A stretch of DNA of 64,000 bases from contig OY848917.1 in NCBI GenBank assembly GCA_963693285.1, positions 25,664,745 to 25,728,744 on the forward strand, read 5' to 3'. The notes under the pieces were generated by a model. That model was not told the origin of the DNA and did no database searches. It worked only from the letters and a program-made list of their open reading frames with translations. The position numbers were made by a program, and so were the translations under genes. Each line of letters begins with the position of its first letter. Within the stretch, counting starts at the first letter, position 1. Positions 1-14,300 of this stretch are shown in pieces. The DNA comes from Xestospongia muta (lineage: Eukaryota > Porifera > Demospongiae > Haplosclerida > Petrosiidae).

Positions 1-1027
1 ATAACTTGCTAAGTCAGCTAAGAATTGCAGAAAGAACAATGACTTTTAATCAAAATGTTGTTGTTTGTTTCTATGAAAAACAATTGAGTAGTACTTAATG
101 GAACACCTATCTTTTTACAGATTTTACACACACACACAATGTATTTATGAAATGTTTAGTTTATAAATTATTTGGATATGTAAGTCACCTAGTTGCTAGT
201 CATTTTAATATTGGTACTCCTTTGACCTATATTTAAATAAATTCATTGCATGTATTTCATGTGAAAGAGTACACCTGACTCTTATCATATGGTATCTTAG
301 CGGAATTTAATTAGTACCTATTTGGAACTGAACTGAGATATTTCATCCATTGCTATGAATGTAGTCAGATATATAGAATTATAATGGCCAAAAACATATT
401 ATATGTATTGATGTTCTCAAAGCTTAAACAGAGCAACAATGAAATTTGATGTGCATATGACAATTTGAGTTATATGACCTTTATCATACATGTATTTATA
501 AGTTCATTTCTCTTTATGATTTGGTCTGTACTAACAGGTCACACTGTTTGGTTAACCAAGGATAATGTATTAATGGTATATAACTAAATGGTTTTATGTT
601 ATATACTTTGCACCATCTGTTTGTTCAACTGTTTATAAAAACAAATAGAAATCCTTATTTAGCATTTTTATTTTAATATCATACTTGTTAATCTACCTGT
701 TGCTAAGTTTTTTTGGGGTTTCACTAATTTAATATACATGTATCACACCATAAGGGTCTAAATTTTCGAGGTGGATTTAATTTTGTTGTATTCGTTGGTT
801 GTTGATTGTTTTGTGACGAAATTTAACTTTTATTCCAACCACACATAATCACATGATCTCAATAACAGCGTATAAACATGTGGATTTCAAGAATATTATT
901 TAGTCAGCTACTTAATGGCCCTTTTCAAGTATCTACAAACTATTGACAACTTTTCCAGTTCATACAGACCATTGCCATCGTTCCAACCAAAATTATCGTT
1001 TTCATATATATATATGGTACCCTCCAA
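1..1027. other. No gene recognised
   Basis: AT-rich sequence with stops in all frames at short intervals. I see no exon-like reading frame with plausible splice sites here. Confidence 0.6.
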
Positions 1028-1326
1028 CCATGGTACGGAAGCCGAAGGCGGACATCCAATTCCAATTCTACTTTCCATCGATCAATAAAGTGAAGCGAGC
1101 ACCGCGAGCTGTCTCTTAGGATGGAGCGAAGCAACATGTTCCAGTTAGGGTGGGGCTTTAGGATTTTAGTTGTTAAATATTCCATCGACGGATATAAAAT
1201 ATAATTTGAATTGGAATATTTTTGGAAAACTACTAAGTAAAATTGGATAATTTCGGAAAACTTCAAAGCAGAGTATACGAAATTCGAAGTAGAATTGGAT
1301 GTCTGCCTTCCGCTTTTGTACCATGG
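1028..1326. mobile_element. MITE-like element with terminal inverted repeats
   Basis: A roughly 300-bp element is bounded by long imperfect inverted repeats. The left arm, 1028-1071, starts ccatggtac and runs through a GC-richer stretch to aattctac. The right arm, 1289-1326, is its reverse complement and ends in ccatgg, with a few substitutions and a 6-bp length difference. The interior is non-coding. Structure and size fit a miniature inverted-repeat transposable element. I could not define a target-site duplication. A long antisense reading frame crosses both arms and is probably fortuitous. Confidence 0.6.
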
Positions 1327-2349
1327 ATTCATAGGAATTGCTAGTCATAGTTCCCAACAATCACACTTGTGTTCACAACAATTGTCTGATAACACATCCC
1401 ATTAATAAATACTTCTCACCACTAAACACTAAATTTAATATCCATGAAATTTAAGTAATAAAGCAACACTTAAAAACACAAAATTTAAACCTATGAAAAC
1501 TAGTACCCTTATGTTATGTAAATGTATATTTTATATACAGAAACTGCTGGCATTGTGAATTCTATGATTTAATTTGAATCATGTCTACAAATCATATAAA
1601 CCAATAATTCATAACATAAGATAAATATGTATGTTCTATAAAGTATAAGTAACAATATAATACTAAAAAATATGAGCCTCAATATCAAAAAAGAATTAAT
1701 GCAGGTATTATATGGATGACCATATATTTTATTTGAAAATAAGTGGGCATTGAATTTGAAACAACTAATGACCTATGATCTAATTGTTATATAGTGCTGT
1801 CACTAAAATAATTTTTTATTCACCTCAACATTCGAGTAAACAAAAGGGTACATTGACCTACTAAATATTGTTTCTTCTAAAGTAATGTATTATAGCTTTG
1901 TTTAATGCAGTGTATGCACTTCATGGTGGTCCTTAAGTTGTGTACATTTCTATACCTGTAAAATTAGTGTCTTAACACTCACAATATACTATGAATGCAT
2001 TCACCACAATTGTAATCATAACATATCGATACTAATTACTTTGTGACAAAAAACAATTTTTTGCATTTAATCTGTGCTCACATATAAGTTATATGAATGA
2101 GCTTCAAATGTTAAGGCTATGTAAAAACTAATGCTTGAATTTTTCCACGTAATTTCTACTGGTACAATTTTCCGATGGCTACACCTTCAAAATACCTGGT
2201 AAGTTCAATTACAATCTATTTTACATTCAATAATCATAGTGTTCTAAGCCAGACCAACTCAAAACAAAGAGAGTTGGTCTTGCATGCAAGACTAGTGAAA
2301 AGTTAATGGAAAGTTCCTGAGTATTTTTAAGGATAGTATATATGTGTGT

Positions 2350-2415
<66 letters not shown>

Positions 2416-3290
2416 AATATGTATAATATGTATAATATATATAATATATATTATACATACACATATATAATATTATTGTATATGTAATAATAATATTTCC
2501 ATTAACTTTTTGCCAATTATTTGCATGCGTACAAACATATAGAAAATGTGACCTTTACAATATAATATGACTAGTCTTTAAGCCAGACATTCCCCTTGTT
2601 AATATGTTTGGTCTCAAGACAAAAAAACAAATTAAATGTACAACAGTAACCTGCTACTTTAAAAAGTGTTAATCTGTTTTGCCATAAATTTCTGTAAAAG
2701 TTTAATTTTAGTTTATTATTACTGTTATTACTTTATTACAAGCAACAATGTTAACAAACCTTACTAAGACAGATAAATCAGGGTCCTGTTAAACTGAAAT
2801 CTTCTGGTAAAACTATTAGGAAGACAATAATTAAGCTCAGATTATCACTATACCATTTAACTTACAGCTTGTGGAAGTTTAAGCTTGATAATCAAACTGA
2901 TTTTTGGAAATTAAGCCAGACCTTTAAATAAAGAATTATGGAATAAATGAAGTTATTAACAGTCCATATCACCATAACGGCAAATAGCAGACACTAAATT
3001 CTTCAAACAGTTTCAGAATGATTTCTTGCTCTTTCCATATGTTTTACATTTGAAGACATGCTAATTGAACTGTGCTTTCACATTTTTTCCAGGAGGTCTG
3101 GATTTCATAGTAGTTATTTTTAACCAAGTATATAAGAATGTGTCATGTTGCACAAAATATTTTGATCAAATGTTTAGGCATAAACGGTTGCTATACATCC
3201 AATTCAAACAGAAAGTCTACATATTTTAGCATGTACGAAGGAAAATCATTTTGCATCCTCTTGTAAATAAAGATCAACAATGACTGTAAA
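1327..3290. other. No gene recognised
   Basis: AT-rich non-coding DNA apart from the (TA)n tract listed separately. No spliced or unspliced coding segment could be supported on either strand. Confidence 0.55.
2362..2411. repeat. (TA)n microsatellite
   Basis: About 25 uninterrupted TA dinucleotides, flanked by degenerate tgtataatat repeats to about 2465. Confidence 0.95.
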
Positions 3291-3297
3291 TTCTGGC

Positions 3298-3310
3298 CTC
3301 GCATGCGCAA
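3298..3310. promoter_or_regulatory. NRF-1-like site in a possible bidirectional promoter
   Basis: The core gcatgcgc at 3301-3308 matches the palindromic NRF-1 consensus, common in metazoan core promoters. It lies in a locally GC-richer, CpG-containing stretch (about 3297-3560) inside otherwise AT-rich DNA. A plus-strand ATG with an A-rich Kozak context lies at 3352, and a minus-strand ATG lies at 3509-3507 and is followed by a usable donor. This would suit a divergent promoter for the ankyrin array gene and a gene leaving the window leftwards. The assignment is inferred from motif and composition only. Confidence 0.3.
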
Positions 3311-3445
3311 CAGGCAAGATCTAATGCACACCCAGTCTAATGCTAACAAAAATGGAGTCCAAAAACATCAACAAATTCACATATGAGAGAGAGCGTTTGT
3401 AGGAAAGTAGTAACATATAGAAACGTTGGTAGCGATAGTGCTAAC

Positions 3446-3509
3446 CTTTTCCACTTGTAGTAAAGTGTCCAGCTGAATTACAACGGAGCCAGATCGTCGG
3501 CGAAACCAT
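3446..3509 (-). CDS. Candidate first exon of a leftward gene
   Basis: On the minus strand an ATG in good context (agaaaATGG) opens a 21-codon frame. It ends at a plausible splice donor, aaag followed by GTTAGC, whose GT is at 3445-3444. The stretch is GC-richer than its surroundings and lies next to the NRF-1-like site. A second frame through the same bases is also open and reads more like protein, so the frame is uncertain. No downstream exon was recognised between here and position 1. Confidence 0.18.
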
Positions 3510-3570
3510 TTTCTGACCTTAAAGCCACGCCTACCAAACATACACCACGCCCCACTTTATTGATTAGGAA

Positions 3571-4535
3571 AATGGCGTCCAAAAGGAAAATTGATAAGAC
3601 CACAAGGAAAATTGACACAAAAAGCTTAATAAAGAAGAAATATATCAGCAACAATTATCCTGTGTCTTGTAGACTGGCTTAGGGTTTTTTTACATTATGG
3701 GAGTTTAGGTCATTTGTATATAAAGATTGAAAATGCCTTTTTTCCAACTATGTGAAGTAACAATAGTAATAGTACCTACCACAAGTGGAAATGGTAGAGT
3801 CTTTAAAGGAGCATCACACAATTCACATTGCAATTATTGAACATGCACACCACACCCATCAAATAATTGCTTATTTTAACAACACCCACCCCTTGAAGCA
3901 AAGAAAATGGCTGTTGTGAATTATATATTATGTAGAGAGAAAAACACTTTTGTACCTAATCTCCTGAAACACCACAAAACTGCAAGATGAATCATCATAT
4001 AAAAATAATCTGCCATTTTAAGCAATTATAATTGAATGAGTCATTAACTTGTATTTTTGTCACGTATGTGAAACAACAATCAATGTCACATAGATGTATG
4101 AATATTAGTAAGCTTATAAAATAGGAGGAAAGTCCCCAGCTCAAGTAGTACTTTTCAGATTTCAATTAAAGCCACTTCCACTGACGATCTACCATGCACA
4201 AACTCTATGATAGAGAAGATGAAACACAAAACAACAAACCAAGAAGAAACTTGACTGAACTTTGAAAGAAGTTTAGTATATAAAGTTAAAAGATCAGGAG
4301 CATTAGTGACAGATCCTATATTCACAAGAAACTACATCAATTGTTGTCTGCTTAAACATTCTGTAGGAACTAAAGTTTTACTTGAATGCTTAGAGACATA
4401 GAATTACTGGGCAAATAAAAATGATGCTTTAAAATGTTTCAATATTTCATATACAAAATTTATTGTAACTTGAAAATGAAGCGTTCTTTGGAAACGTTGC
4501 GTAGTACAAATATAAATCAATATATTATCTATTAG
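3571..4535. other. Intergenic or 5' region, no exon established
   Basis: A 36-codon frame starting at ATG 3572 (MASKRK...) has a good Kozak context but no supporting structure. Short inverted motifs, a tttccacttgt arm near 3449 and its reverse complement near 3780, hint at another small inverted-repeat element. The missing 5' exons of the ankyrin gene may lie here, but I could not identify them. Confidence 0.3.
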
Positions 4536-4985
4536 TAGCCGTTTTTTTCAGTGCTTTGAGACGTTTCCTCAATGCGTTACTTCGCTCCAAGTTCATATAC
4601 AATCTTGAAAACACTTATCAGAACTTTTCTAACGATTGCTTCGGCCAACGGCCTTCTGTCTTGCTGATCCGTATTCCTCTGAGATTGTTTACAACATACT
4701 AAAAAAATCTCCACGTTAAGTTTTTTTACTTTTCGAGAAACGACACTTGACCTCTGCAGCCAGAAAATTCTTTTGCGAGTTTTAAGCTTCTGTTTTTCTT
4801 GACGATGTTCTTGATACTACTGTTGTAAAGTCCACATGTTTTTCTATTCGTTGCTAAACGTTGGTAGCTGCTAACGCTTCGGACGCCAAGTTATAGCAGT
4901 TCAAAAAAACAACCCCGGTAACAGACACACACACACAAACAGACTACAGTACCCTCGCTACGCGCCCACGCACAGCGAGGTTAAT
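4536..4985. repeat. GC-richer repeat-like insertion ending in a hairpin
   Basis: Base composition rises here relative to both flanks. The segment ends with a (CA)n run and a short imperfect palindrome at about 4950-4980, with arms cctcgct and agcgagg. No reading frame stays open. It looks like a dispersed non-autonomous repeat. Its family cannot be named from this sequence alone. Confidence 0.35.
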
Positions 4986-5206
4986 AATCTGTTAGAAGTC
5001 AGGCAGAATGATAATGTGAGGATCCCTTTTTCATTTATAAAATATTAGTATATAAAACAGGAGTAGACTATGAGTAAAGTACATGTATATTATATACATG
5101 GATACATGTATTGATTACATATCATCAATTTTGTCTAGTAATATATATCTCTGATATAGGTCTATACTATCAGTTATTTCATGTGTAATGTATCTCTCTA
5201 TACTAG

Positions 5207-8200
5207 GAAGTATCTCTTTGTGCTGCAGCTATTAATGGTCATGTTAATACAATAAAGAGTGCCATCAAAAATAAATCTGTTCATGTTAATGCTATAGATA
5301 AAGTAAGTACATGTCATACATATAATAACTACTGACTTATAGACACTGTTTGATAATGACAACCAACTGCACATTAATTTTAACTAATATATGCCAGTTT
5401 ATAATAACCTGTGCCCATATGACTACACCATCTTTTGTAACTTCATATTGTTAATGGTAAAACATTAATTTGTTATTGTATACTAGAGTTAAATAAACTG
5501 AATCTATTGTTACATCTAACTAATAACAAATTGAGATGTATTTATTAAGCTCTATAGCTTTGTACTGTTTTGAATGTTACTTCTTTAGAGTTAATTTGTA
5601 ATATATCATTGTCATGACAATATAATTATTAATGTTGTTACTTATTAAAGTCATTTTTAATTTGTTTCATCAAGTTGAAGTATACTGTACATGGAAATAT
5701 AGTGGAACCTCCATTAACAAACATTACCAATAGTAGACACTAATGGACAATTATTTTGAAACAGACTCAGTTTGCATTGAGTTGGACCCTCTAAAATGCA
5801 GACATGTCTATTTTGAAGAATACACACATTTTTGACTACAGAAATTTTTGTACATGCATGAGATGAGTATCTAGTGCATGAGATCAATACATCTCTACAT
5901 AATGGACAGTTGTCTCTATGGTGTACACTATTTGGAGATTCCACTGCAGTGAAAACCTAGCATCAATGTGAAAAACAGTTATAATGATGTTGATAGTAAT
6001 AATAATACCTAGTACAGGAATACTATATATTGATGTAAGCTGTAAAAGATATTACAATTATCTGATAAACAGTTCTTTATTGCACATGTGACTGTGTTAT
6101 ATGAATGTGATATCTTCAAATGGTATATGTAAAAGATACATGTAGGTTTAGTACAATATGATTGAATTATATGATATTTTTTCTGTCTTTATTTAGTATG
6201 GCAGGACTATGTTACATTATGCTGCTTATAATGAACATAACAATATCATCAAATATTTACTTGGTATTGGTGTAGACCCCAATTTACAGGATAAGGTAAG
6301 TATTTGAAGATAATGTTAAATGTTATAGATTATTCTGGTACATGTACTTATATTACATGACAAGTACACGTATATATATATATATATATATGTTGTATTT
6401 ATATTCTTACATATGACTATCACAATAAACTATTGTTTGTAGTGTCAAATTATCATTGCAATACAAGTATATATAATGTACAATATATATTATTTAATTG
6501 AAGTGTGCTAATGTTAGTTCGTTTACTTTTCAATTATAAGATATCAAATTATTTAGTAGTTATTCTTTTTAATGTACTACTCATTAATAATTACATTTGA
6601 TATTTCCAAGTCTGCTCAGTATATTACTTATAAGGAAAGTATAGTTATCAGGATACATGTGCATTAAAATGTGATCATATCATTAAAGTGTAAAATACAA
6701 GGTCAAAGTAAACATGAACTGAAACTAGTTATAGTCATGTCACTTATAGTGTTGATTTCAATCAGGTGATTGTCACTATTAAGACTATTTTCTTAATAAA
6801 GCACTATTTTTGGTATTGAATAGTTATTTTAGGAACTATCAGTGACATTTTCTGAAATTTTCACAATTTAAAGGCATGAATCTTATGAGTGTTCTTCTTT
6901 TTGTTACATAAAATAGATAACTAAATTGGTTAATAGCTATAATTCACATGATTACTACGTTATTATATAAATTGCACAGGTGATGTTATTATATACAAAG
7001 GTACAAGCATTTGTTGGATTAAATTTCAAAACTTTGAAAAATGTTTTCATAATAATGTTTCTGGGGTATTGAAATTTATCTGAGCAATGTTTGGGTAAAT
7101 ATGGTTAACTTATTTAATTTACAAGCTTACTTATTCATGTTATTATGTAATACTACTGAAATTAATAAAGCTACTTTGGTCACAAAGAAAAATTAGTGTT
7201 TGACATATAAAGTTTAGAGGGGTGTTTTAGTATTTAACACAAATATAATGTATTTTATATTTATACATGATTATACTCACTACTTAATTTGATGTTCCTC
7301 TTCCTCATATGACGACATTTATCTCTGTATATATATAGGATGGTTATACTCCTCTCTATGTTGCATCAAAAAAAGGCTACAGTAAAATTGTGGAAATATT
7401 ACTAAAGGCCAATGCAAGGACTGATCTGACAAACAAAGCAAGTTCTTTCAAGTAGAACTGTACTGGTCCTTTATTAAGATAATTACTGTATTTCATTTAT
7501 TGCAAATACCTTGGTGCTTATTTGTATATAATTTGAAGCATTTTAAAGCTGGTATTAAAATTAGACAAGCCTATGTTTTATTTCAACTTAAATTTACATA
7601 CTCTTACCTTGCCACAAATGCTATATTAAGTACTCTTTTCATTCCTTTTAGTCTCTCCAAATTACTTGTTAACAAATTTATAACTTGTCAATTGAAACCT
7701 TTTTGTAAAAATCAAAATGTTCACTAATACAGATAGATTTTTTCTAAGCTTGCAGTGATTAGTCATAATGTACATATTACAAAATATACTTGTTGTTGTG
7801 ATTGTATTTCTAATACATAATTAATTTTAACATAGTATGTGTTCTCTAGTATCACTTGTGTATACTATAATGTTATGGCAATATTATATCTTGTTTAGGA
7901 TGGCAAGACTCCATTGTACATAGCATGCTACAAAGGTCATTATAAAGTAATAAACGTATTACTAGTCCATGGTGTTCAAGTGAATGTTCAAGCAAAAGTC
8001 AGTGACATATCATGTATTCATTTTTCTAAGTTATGTAATACAGCTAAAATTAATAAAGCTACTTTGGTCATATAGAAAAATTAGTGTTTGACATATAAAG
8101 TTTAGAGGGGTGTTTTAGTATTTAACACAATTATAATGTATTTTATATTATATACATTATTATACTCACTACTTAATTTGATGTTCCTCTTCCTCACATG

Positions 8201-8328
8201 ATGACATTTATTTCTGTATATATATATAGGATCGTTGTACTCCTCTCTATGTTGCATCACAAGAAGGCTACAGTAAAATTGTGAAGGTATTACTAAAGGC
8301 TAATGCAAGTACTAATTTGACAAACAAA
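5207..8328 (+). CDS. Ankyrin exons 1-5 (divergent start of the array)
   Basis: The exons are 5207-5302 (32 codons), 6197-6295, 7339-7437, 7899-7997 and 8230-8328. The first two are the most divergent (EVSLCAAAINGH..., YGRTMLHYAAYNEH...) and have unique introns, as expected for the older edge of the array. Exons 3 and 5 are class B (PLYVAS-K/Q-x-GYSKIV, ending LTNK). Exon 4 is class A (TPLYIACYKGHYK). Donors are gtaagt after exons 1 and 2, gcaagt after exon 3, gtcagt after exon 4 and gtaggt after exon 5. Acceptors are tag after T-rich or TA-rich tracts. Earlier exons with phase-0 junctions must exist upstream, because exon 1 has no start codon. Confidence 0.8.
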
Positions 8329-11300
8329 GTAGGTTGTCTCTTGTACAGCTGTACTGGTCCTTTACTAAGATAATTACTGTATTTCAAATATTCGAAATAC
8401 CTTGGCATTAATTTGGATATCCTTTGAAACATTTTTAAGCTGGTATTAAAATGAGACAAGCTTATTACCTTGCCACAAATACTATGTCAAGTACACTTTT
8501 CATCTCTATTAGTCCTTCCAAATTACTTGTTAGCAAATTTATAACTTGTCATTTGAAACCTTTTTATAGCAGTCAAAGTGTTCACTATAATAACAGAGAC
8601 ATTTGAGGTATCATTGTTGCTAAGCTTGCATTTCTTGATAATAATGTACACACTACAAATATGCTTGTTCATGTACTTGTATTTCTGATGTCTCATATAC
8701 AACTGTACTGGTCCTTTATTAAGATAACTTTGGTATTTTAGTTATTGAAAATACCTTGGTGTTTATTGTACATAATTTGAAGCATGTTTAAGCTGGTATT
8801 AAAATGAGACAAGCCTATGTTTTGTAAAACATTAATTTACATACTCCAACTTAACCTTTCCAAATTACTTGTTAGCAAATTTATAACTTGTCATTTATAA
8901 TTGATGTAGTTGAGATAGGAATTTAATATATTGTTGTGTTAATGTTATGAGTGAATTTTCAATATTTAAGATAACAGGTTTGGTCTCAGTATTAAGTATA
9001 GTCACATGTAGTGTTCTATAATGCAGACTTAACCTATGATTATATAACTCTAATGGACTAGGAATGTTGCTAGGATTACTTTGTAATTGTTTTGTTATTT
9101 AGTTTGTACTAGTATGTGACAATAATATTATGTTATTTAGAATGACATGACTCCATTGCATGTAGCATGTCTTAAAGGTCATGATAATATAGTGCAATTA
9201 TTATTAGACTATGGTGTTCAAATGGACATTCCAGATGAGGTCAGTGACATATCATGTATTCATGTTGTTAAGTTATGTAATACAACCAAAATTAATAAAG
9301 CTACTTTGGTCACAAATTAAACTTAGTTTTTGACATATTAAGTTTAGAGGAATGTTTAGTATAAATACAATTATATGTAATTAAGGTGTTTATTTATACA
9401 TTATTTGAAGCATTTTTAAGTTGGTATTAAAATGAAACAAGCTCATTGGGAACAAAGCCATTTGCAGGAGGGGTTAATTCCCCCCCCCCTCAAACATTCT
9501 AAATTAAACCATGCCTTATAAGTGTAGTAATGCTATTACTTCATAGTTTAGATTAAAGTTTAGAGGTACAGTTTACTATTAAAGACATTTATATGTAATT
9601 TTATATTAGTTAGACATAATCTATGATTAGATAACTTTGCATAGTATAAAGTTTCTCTAGTATCATTTAGTAAAGCTCTTGCTATATAGTCTATACTAAA
9701 AACGGATAGTAATATTTTATCTTGTTTAGAATGGCGTAACTCCATTGCACATAGCATGTCTACAAGGTCATTATAAAGTAGTACAAGTGTTACTAGTTCA
9801 TGGTGTTCAAGTGGATGCTCAAACAAAGGTCAGTGACATATCATATATTCATGTTGTTTAGTTATGTAATACAACTGATATAAATGAAGCTACTTTGGTA
9901 ACAAATGAAAGTTATTGTTTGACATGTAAAGTTTAGAGAGGTGCTTTAGTATTTAACACAATGATATGTAATTTTATACTGTTATACGTGATTATATTCA
10001 CTAATTAATTTGATCTTAATCTTCCTCACATGACATTTTCTCTGTATGTATATAGGATGGTCATACTCCTCTCTATTTTGCATCACAGGAAGGCTACAAT
10101 AAAATTGTGGAAGTATTAATAAAGGCTAATGCAAGTACTGATCTGACAAACAAAGTAAGTTGTCTCATGTACAACTGTACTGGTCCTTTATTGAGATAAT
10201 TACTGTATTTCAATTATTGGGAATACCTTGGTATTAATTTGTATGTACTTTGAAACTTTGTTAAGCTGGTATTAAAATGAGAGAAGCCTATTACCTTGCC
10301 ACAAATACTATGTCAAGTACACTTTTAATCCTTTTTAGTCCTTCCAAATTACTTGTTAGCAAATTTATAACTTGTCATTTGAAACCTTTTTATAGCAGTC
10401 AAAGTGTTCACTATAATAACGAAGATATTTGTGGCATCATTTTTGCATAGCTTGTATTTCTTGGTGATAATGTACATACTACAATTATAATTGTTGGTGT
10501 ACTTGTATTTCTGATGTCTCATATATAACTGTACTGGTATTATTTACTGTAAATACCTTGGTGTTTATTTGTACATAATTTGAAGCATTTTAAAGCTGGT
10601 ATTAAAATGAGACAAGCTTGTGTTCTTTTGTCACATTAATTTACATGCTCTTACTTAGCCCTTCCAAATTACTCATTAGCCAATTTATTACTTGTCATTT
10701 ACAATTGATGTAGTTGTGTTAGGAATTTAATATATTGTTATATTAATATTACGACTGAATTTTTAATATTTAAGATAACAGGTTTGGTCTTAGTATTAAC
10801 TATAGTCACATGTAGTGTTCTGTTATGCAGACATAACCTATGATTATATAACTCTAATGGACTAGGAATATTTGCTAGTATTACTTTGTAATTGTTTTGT
10901 TATTAAGTTTGTGCTAGTATGTGATAATAATATCATATGTTGTTTAGGATGGCATGACTCCATTGTATGTAGCATGTGACACAGGTCATGATAAAATAGT
11001 ACAATTATTACTAGACCATGGTGTTCAAGTGGACATTCCAGACGAGGTCAGTGACATATCATGTATTCATGTTGTTAAGTTATGTAATACAACCAAAATT
11101 AATAAAGCTACTTTGGTCATAAATGAAACTTAGTTTTTGACATATAAAGTTTAGAGGAGTGTTTAGTATTTAATACAATTATATGTAATTAATATTTATA
11201 TATATGATTATACTCACTAATTAATTTGATGTTCATCTTTCACACATGACATTTATCTCTGTATATATATATAGGATGGTTTTACTCCTCTCCATGTTGC

Positions 11301-14300
11301 ATCAGGGAAAGGCTACAGTGAAATTGTGGAAGCATTACTAAACGCTAATGCAAGTGCTGATAAGAGAAACAAAGTAATTGGTCTCATGTACAATTGTACT
11401 GGTCCTTTCTTAAGATAATTTTGGTTTGACTGATCTAATATCCTTGCTAAGAGCACTTGTTGATTTAGTTACATTTGGAATTTAATTCATTTTTACCTTA
11501 ATGGTCAACACACCTCTTTATGATGCAACTGTATTATGTATCTGACATTAATATTATATGTTGTTTAGGATGGCATAATTCCATTGTATGTAGCATGTGA
11601 CAAAGATCATGATAAAATAATACAATTATTACTAGATCATGTTATGTTATGACTGAATTTTCAATATTTAATATTAGAGGTTTGGTCTTAGTATTAACTA
11701 TAGTCACATGTAGTGTTTTGTTATGCAGATGTTATGTTTAATATTTAATACAATTATATGTAATTAATATTTATATATATAATTGTACTCACTAATTAAT
11801 TTGATGTTCTTCTTCCTCACATGACATTTGTCTCTGTATATATATATATATATAGGATGGTTATACTCCTCTATACGTTGCATCAGAAAAAGGCTACAGT
11901 AAAATTATGAAAATATTACTAAAGGCCAATGCAAGGACTGATCTGACAAACAAAGTAAGTTGTCTCATATATAACTGTACTGGTTCTTTATTAAAATAAT
12001 TTTGGTATTTTAATTATTGTAAATACCTTGGTGTTTATTTGTACATAATTTAAAGCATTTTAAAGCTGGTATTAAAATGAGACAAGCCTGTATCCTTTTG
12101 TCACATTAATTTACACACTCTTACTTAGCCCTTCCAAATTACTTGTTAGCAAATTTATAACTTGTCATTTATAATTGATATAGTTGTGTTAGGAATTTAA
12201 TATATTGTTGCGTTAATGTTTTGAGTGAATTTTCAATATTTAAGATTAGATGTTTGGTTTTAGTATTAACTATAGTCACATGTAGTGTTCTATTATGCAG
12301 ACATAAGCTATGATTATGTACTCTAACATACTATTTCTTATTTAGTTTGTGCTAGTATATGACAATAATATTACATATTATTTAGAATAGTACAACTCCA
12401 TTGCATGAACCATTTGACAAAGATCATGATAAAATAGTACAATTACTACCAGACCATGGTGTTCCAGTGGACATTGCATATGAGATCGGTGACATATCAT
12501 GTATTAGTGTTGTTAAGTTATGTAATACAACTGAAATTAATAAAGCTACTTTGATCACAAATGAATGTGTTAAGTGTATGTTATAATGACTGATCTAATA
12601 TCCTTGCTAAAAAGCACTTGTTGATTTAGTTGCATTGCACATAGCATGCTACAAAGGTAAAAGTAGTACAATCATTACTAGATCATGGTGTTCAAGTGGA
12701 TGTTCAAAACAGTCAGTGACATATGATGCATCCATGATTAGTTAAGTAACACAACAGAAAGTAATAATGTTACTTTGGTCACAAAAACAAATGAATGTGA
12801 TAATGTGTTTCTGAATGTTTTAAGTGGTTTATCGAATGAGTGATCATAATGTCCTTACCATAATGCGCTTGTTGATGTTGTTGTATTTAAAATTGAGGTT
12901 ATATTATAAAGTTTGAATCTATACTGAATAGTGATGATAATATTATATCTTGTTTAGAATAGTGTAACTCCATTGCACATAGCATGTCTACAAGGTCATT
13001 ATAAAGTAGTACAAGTGTTACTAGTTCATGGTGTTCAAGTGGATGCTCAAACAAAGGTCAGTGACATATCATATATTCATGTTTAGTTATGTAATACAAC
13101 TGAAATAAATGAAGCTACTTTTGTAACAAATGAAAGTTATTGTTTGACATGTAAAGTTTAGAGAGGTGCTTTAGTATTTAACACAATGATATGTAATTTT
13201 ATACTGTTATACATGATTATATTCACTAATTAATTTGATCTTCCTCTTCCTCGCATGACATTTTTCTCTGTATATATATAGGATGGTCATACTCCTCTCT
13301 ATTTTGCATCACAGAAAGGCTACAGTGAAATTGTGGAAGTATTACTAAAGGCTAATGCAAGTACTGATCTGACAAACAAAGTAAGTTGTCTCATGTACAA
13401 CTGTACTGGTCCTTTATTGAGATAATTACTGTATTTAAAATTATTGGGAATACATTGGTATTAATTTGTATGTACTTTGAAACTTTGTTAAGCTGGTATT
13501 AAAATGAGAGAAGCCTATTACCTTGCCACAAATACTATGTCAAGTACACTTTTAATCCTTTTTAGTCCTTCCAAATTACTTGTTAGCGAATTTATAACTT
13601 GTCATTTGAAACCTTTTTATAGCAGTCAAAGTGTTCACTATAATAACGAAGATGTTTGTGGCATCATTTTTGCATAGCTTGCATTTCTTGGTGATAATGT
13701 ACATACTACAATTATAATATATTTCTGATGTCTCATATATAACTGTACTGGTATTTATTTACTGCAAATACCTTGGTGTTTATTTGTACATAATTTGAAG
13801 CATTTTAAAGCTGGTATTAAAATGAGACAAGCTTGTGTTCTTTTGTCACATTAATTTATATACTCTTACTTAGCCCTTCAAAATTACTTGTTAGCAAATT
13901 TATAACTTGTTATTTATAATTGATGTAGTTGTGTTAGGAATTTAATATATTGTTATGTTAATGTTACGACTGAATTTTCAATATTTAAGATAACAGGTTT
14001 GGTCTTAGTATTAACTATAGTCACATGTAGTGTTCTGTTATGCAGACATAACCTATGATTATATAACTCTAATGGACTATGAATATTTGCTAGTATTATT
14101 TTGTAATTGTTTTGTTATTAAGTTTGTGCTAGTATGTGATAATAATATCATGTGTTATTTAGGATGGCATGACTCCATTGTATGTAGCGTGTGACACAGG
14201 TCATGATAAAATAGTACAATTATTACTAGACCATGGCGTTCAAGTGGATGCTCAAACAAAGGTCAGTGACATATCATGTATTCATGTTGTTAAGTTATGT

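Noticed and set aside
940..1332. 130-codon minus-strand frame
   Set aside because: It spans both arms of the inverted-repeat element, has no recognisable domain and no splice context.
3572..3682. Short plus-strand frame MASKRKIDKTTR
   Set aside because: Good start context but only 36 codons, with no donor or homologue recognisable. Similar sequence (atggagtccaaaaac) nearby suggests repeat-derived DNA.
3449..3790. Possible second inverted-repeat element with tttccacttgt arms
   Set aside because: The arms are only about 15 bp with mismatches, which is not enough to call an element.
5714..5944. Cys-rich minus-strand 76-codon frame
   Set aside because: Lies in an intron of the ankyrin gene. 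The cysteines do not follow a known spacing and no splice sites support it.
9560..9826. Minus-strand frames starting MFEHPLEHH (also at 22486, 24603 and 26718)
   Set aside because: They are antisense shadows of class A ankyrin exons and recur only because the exons do.
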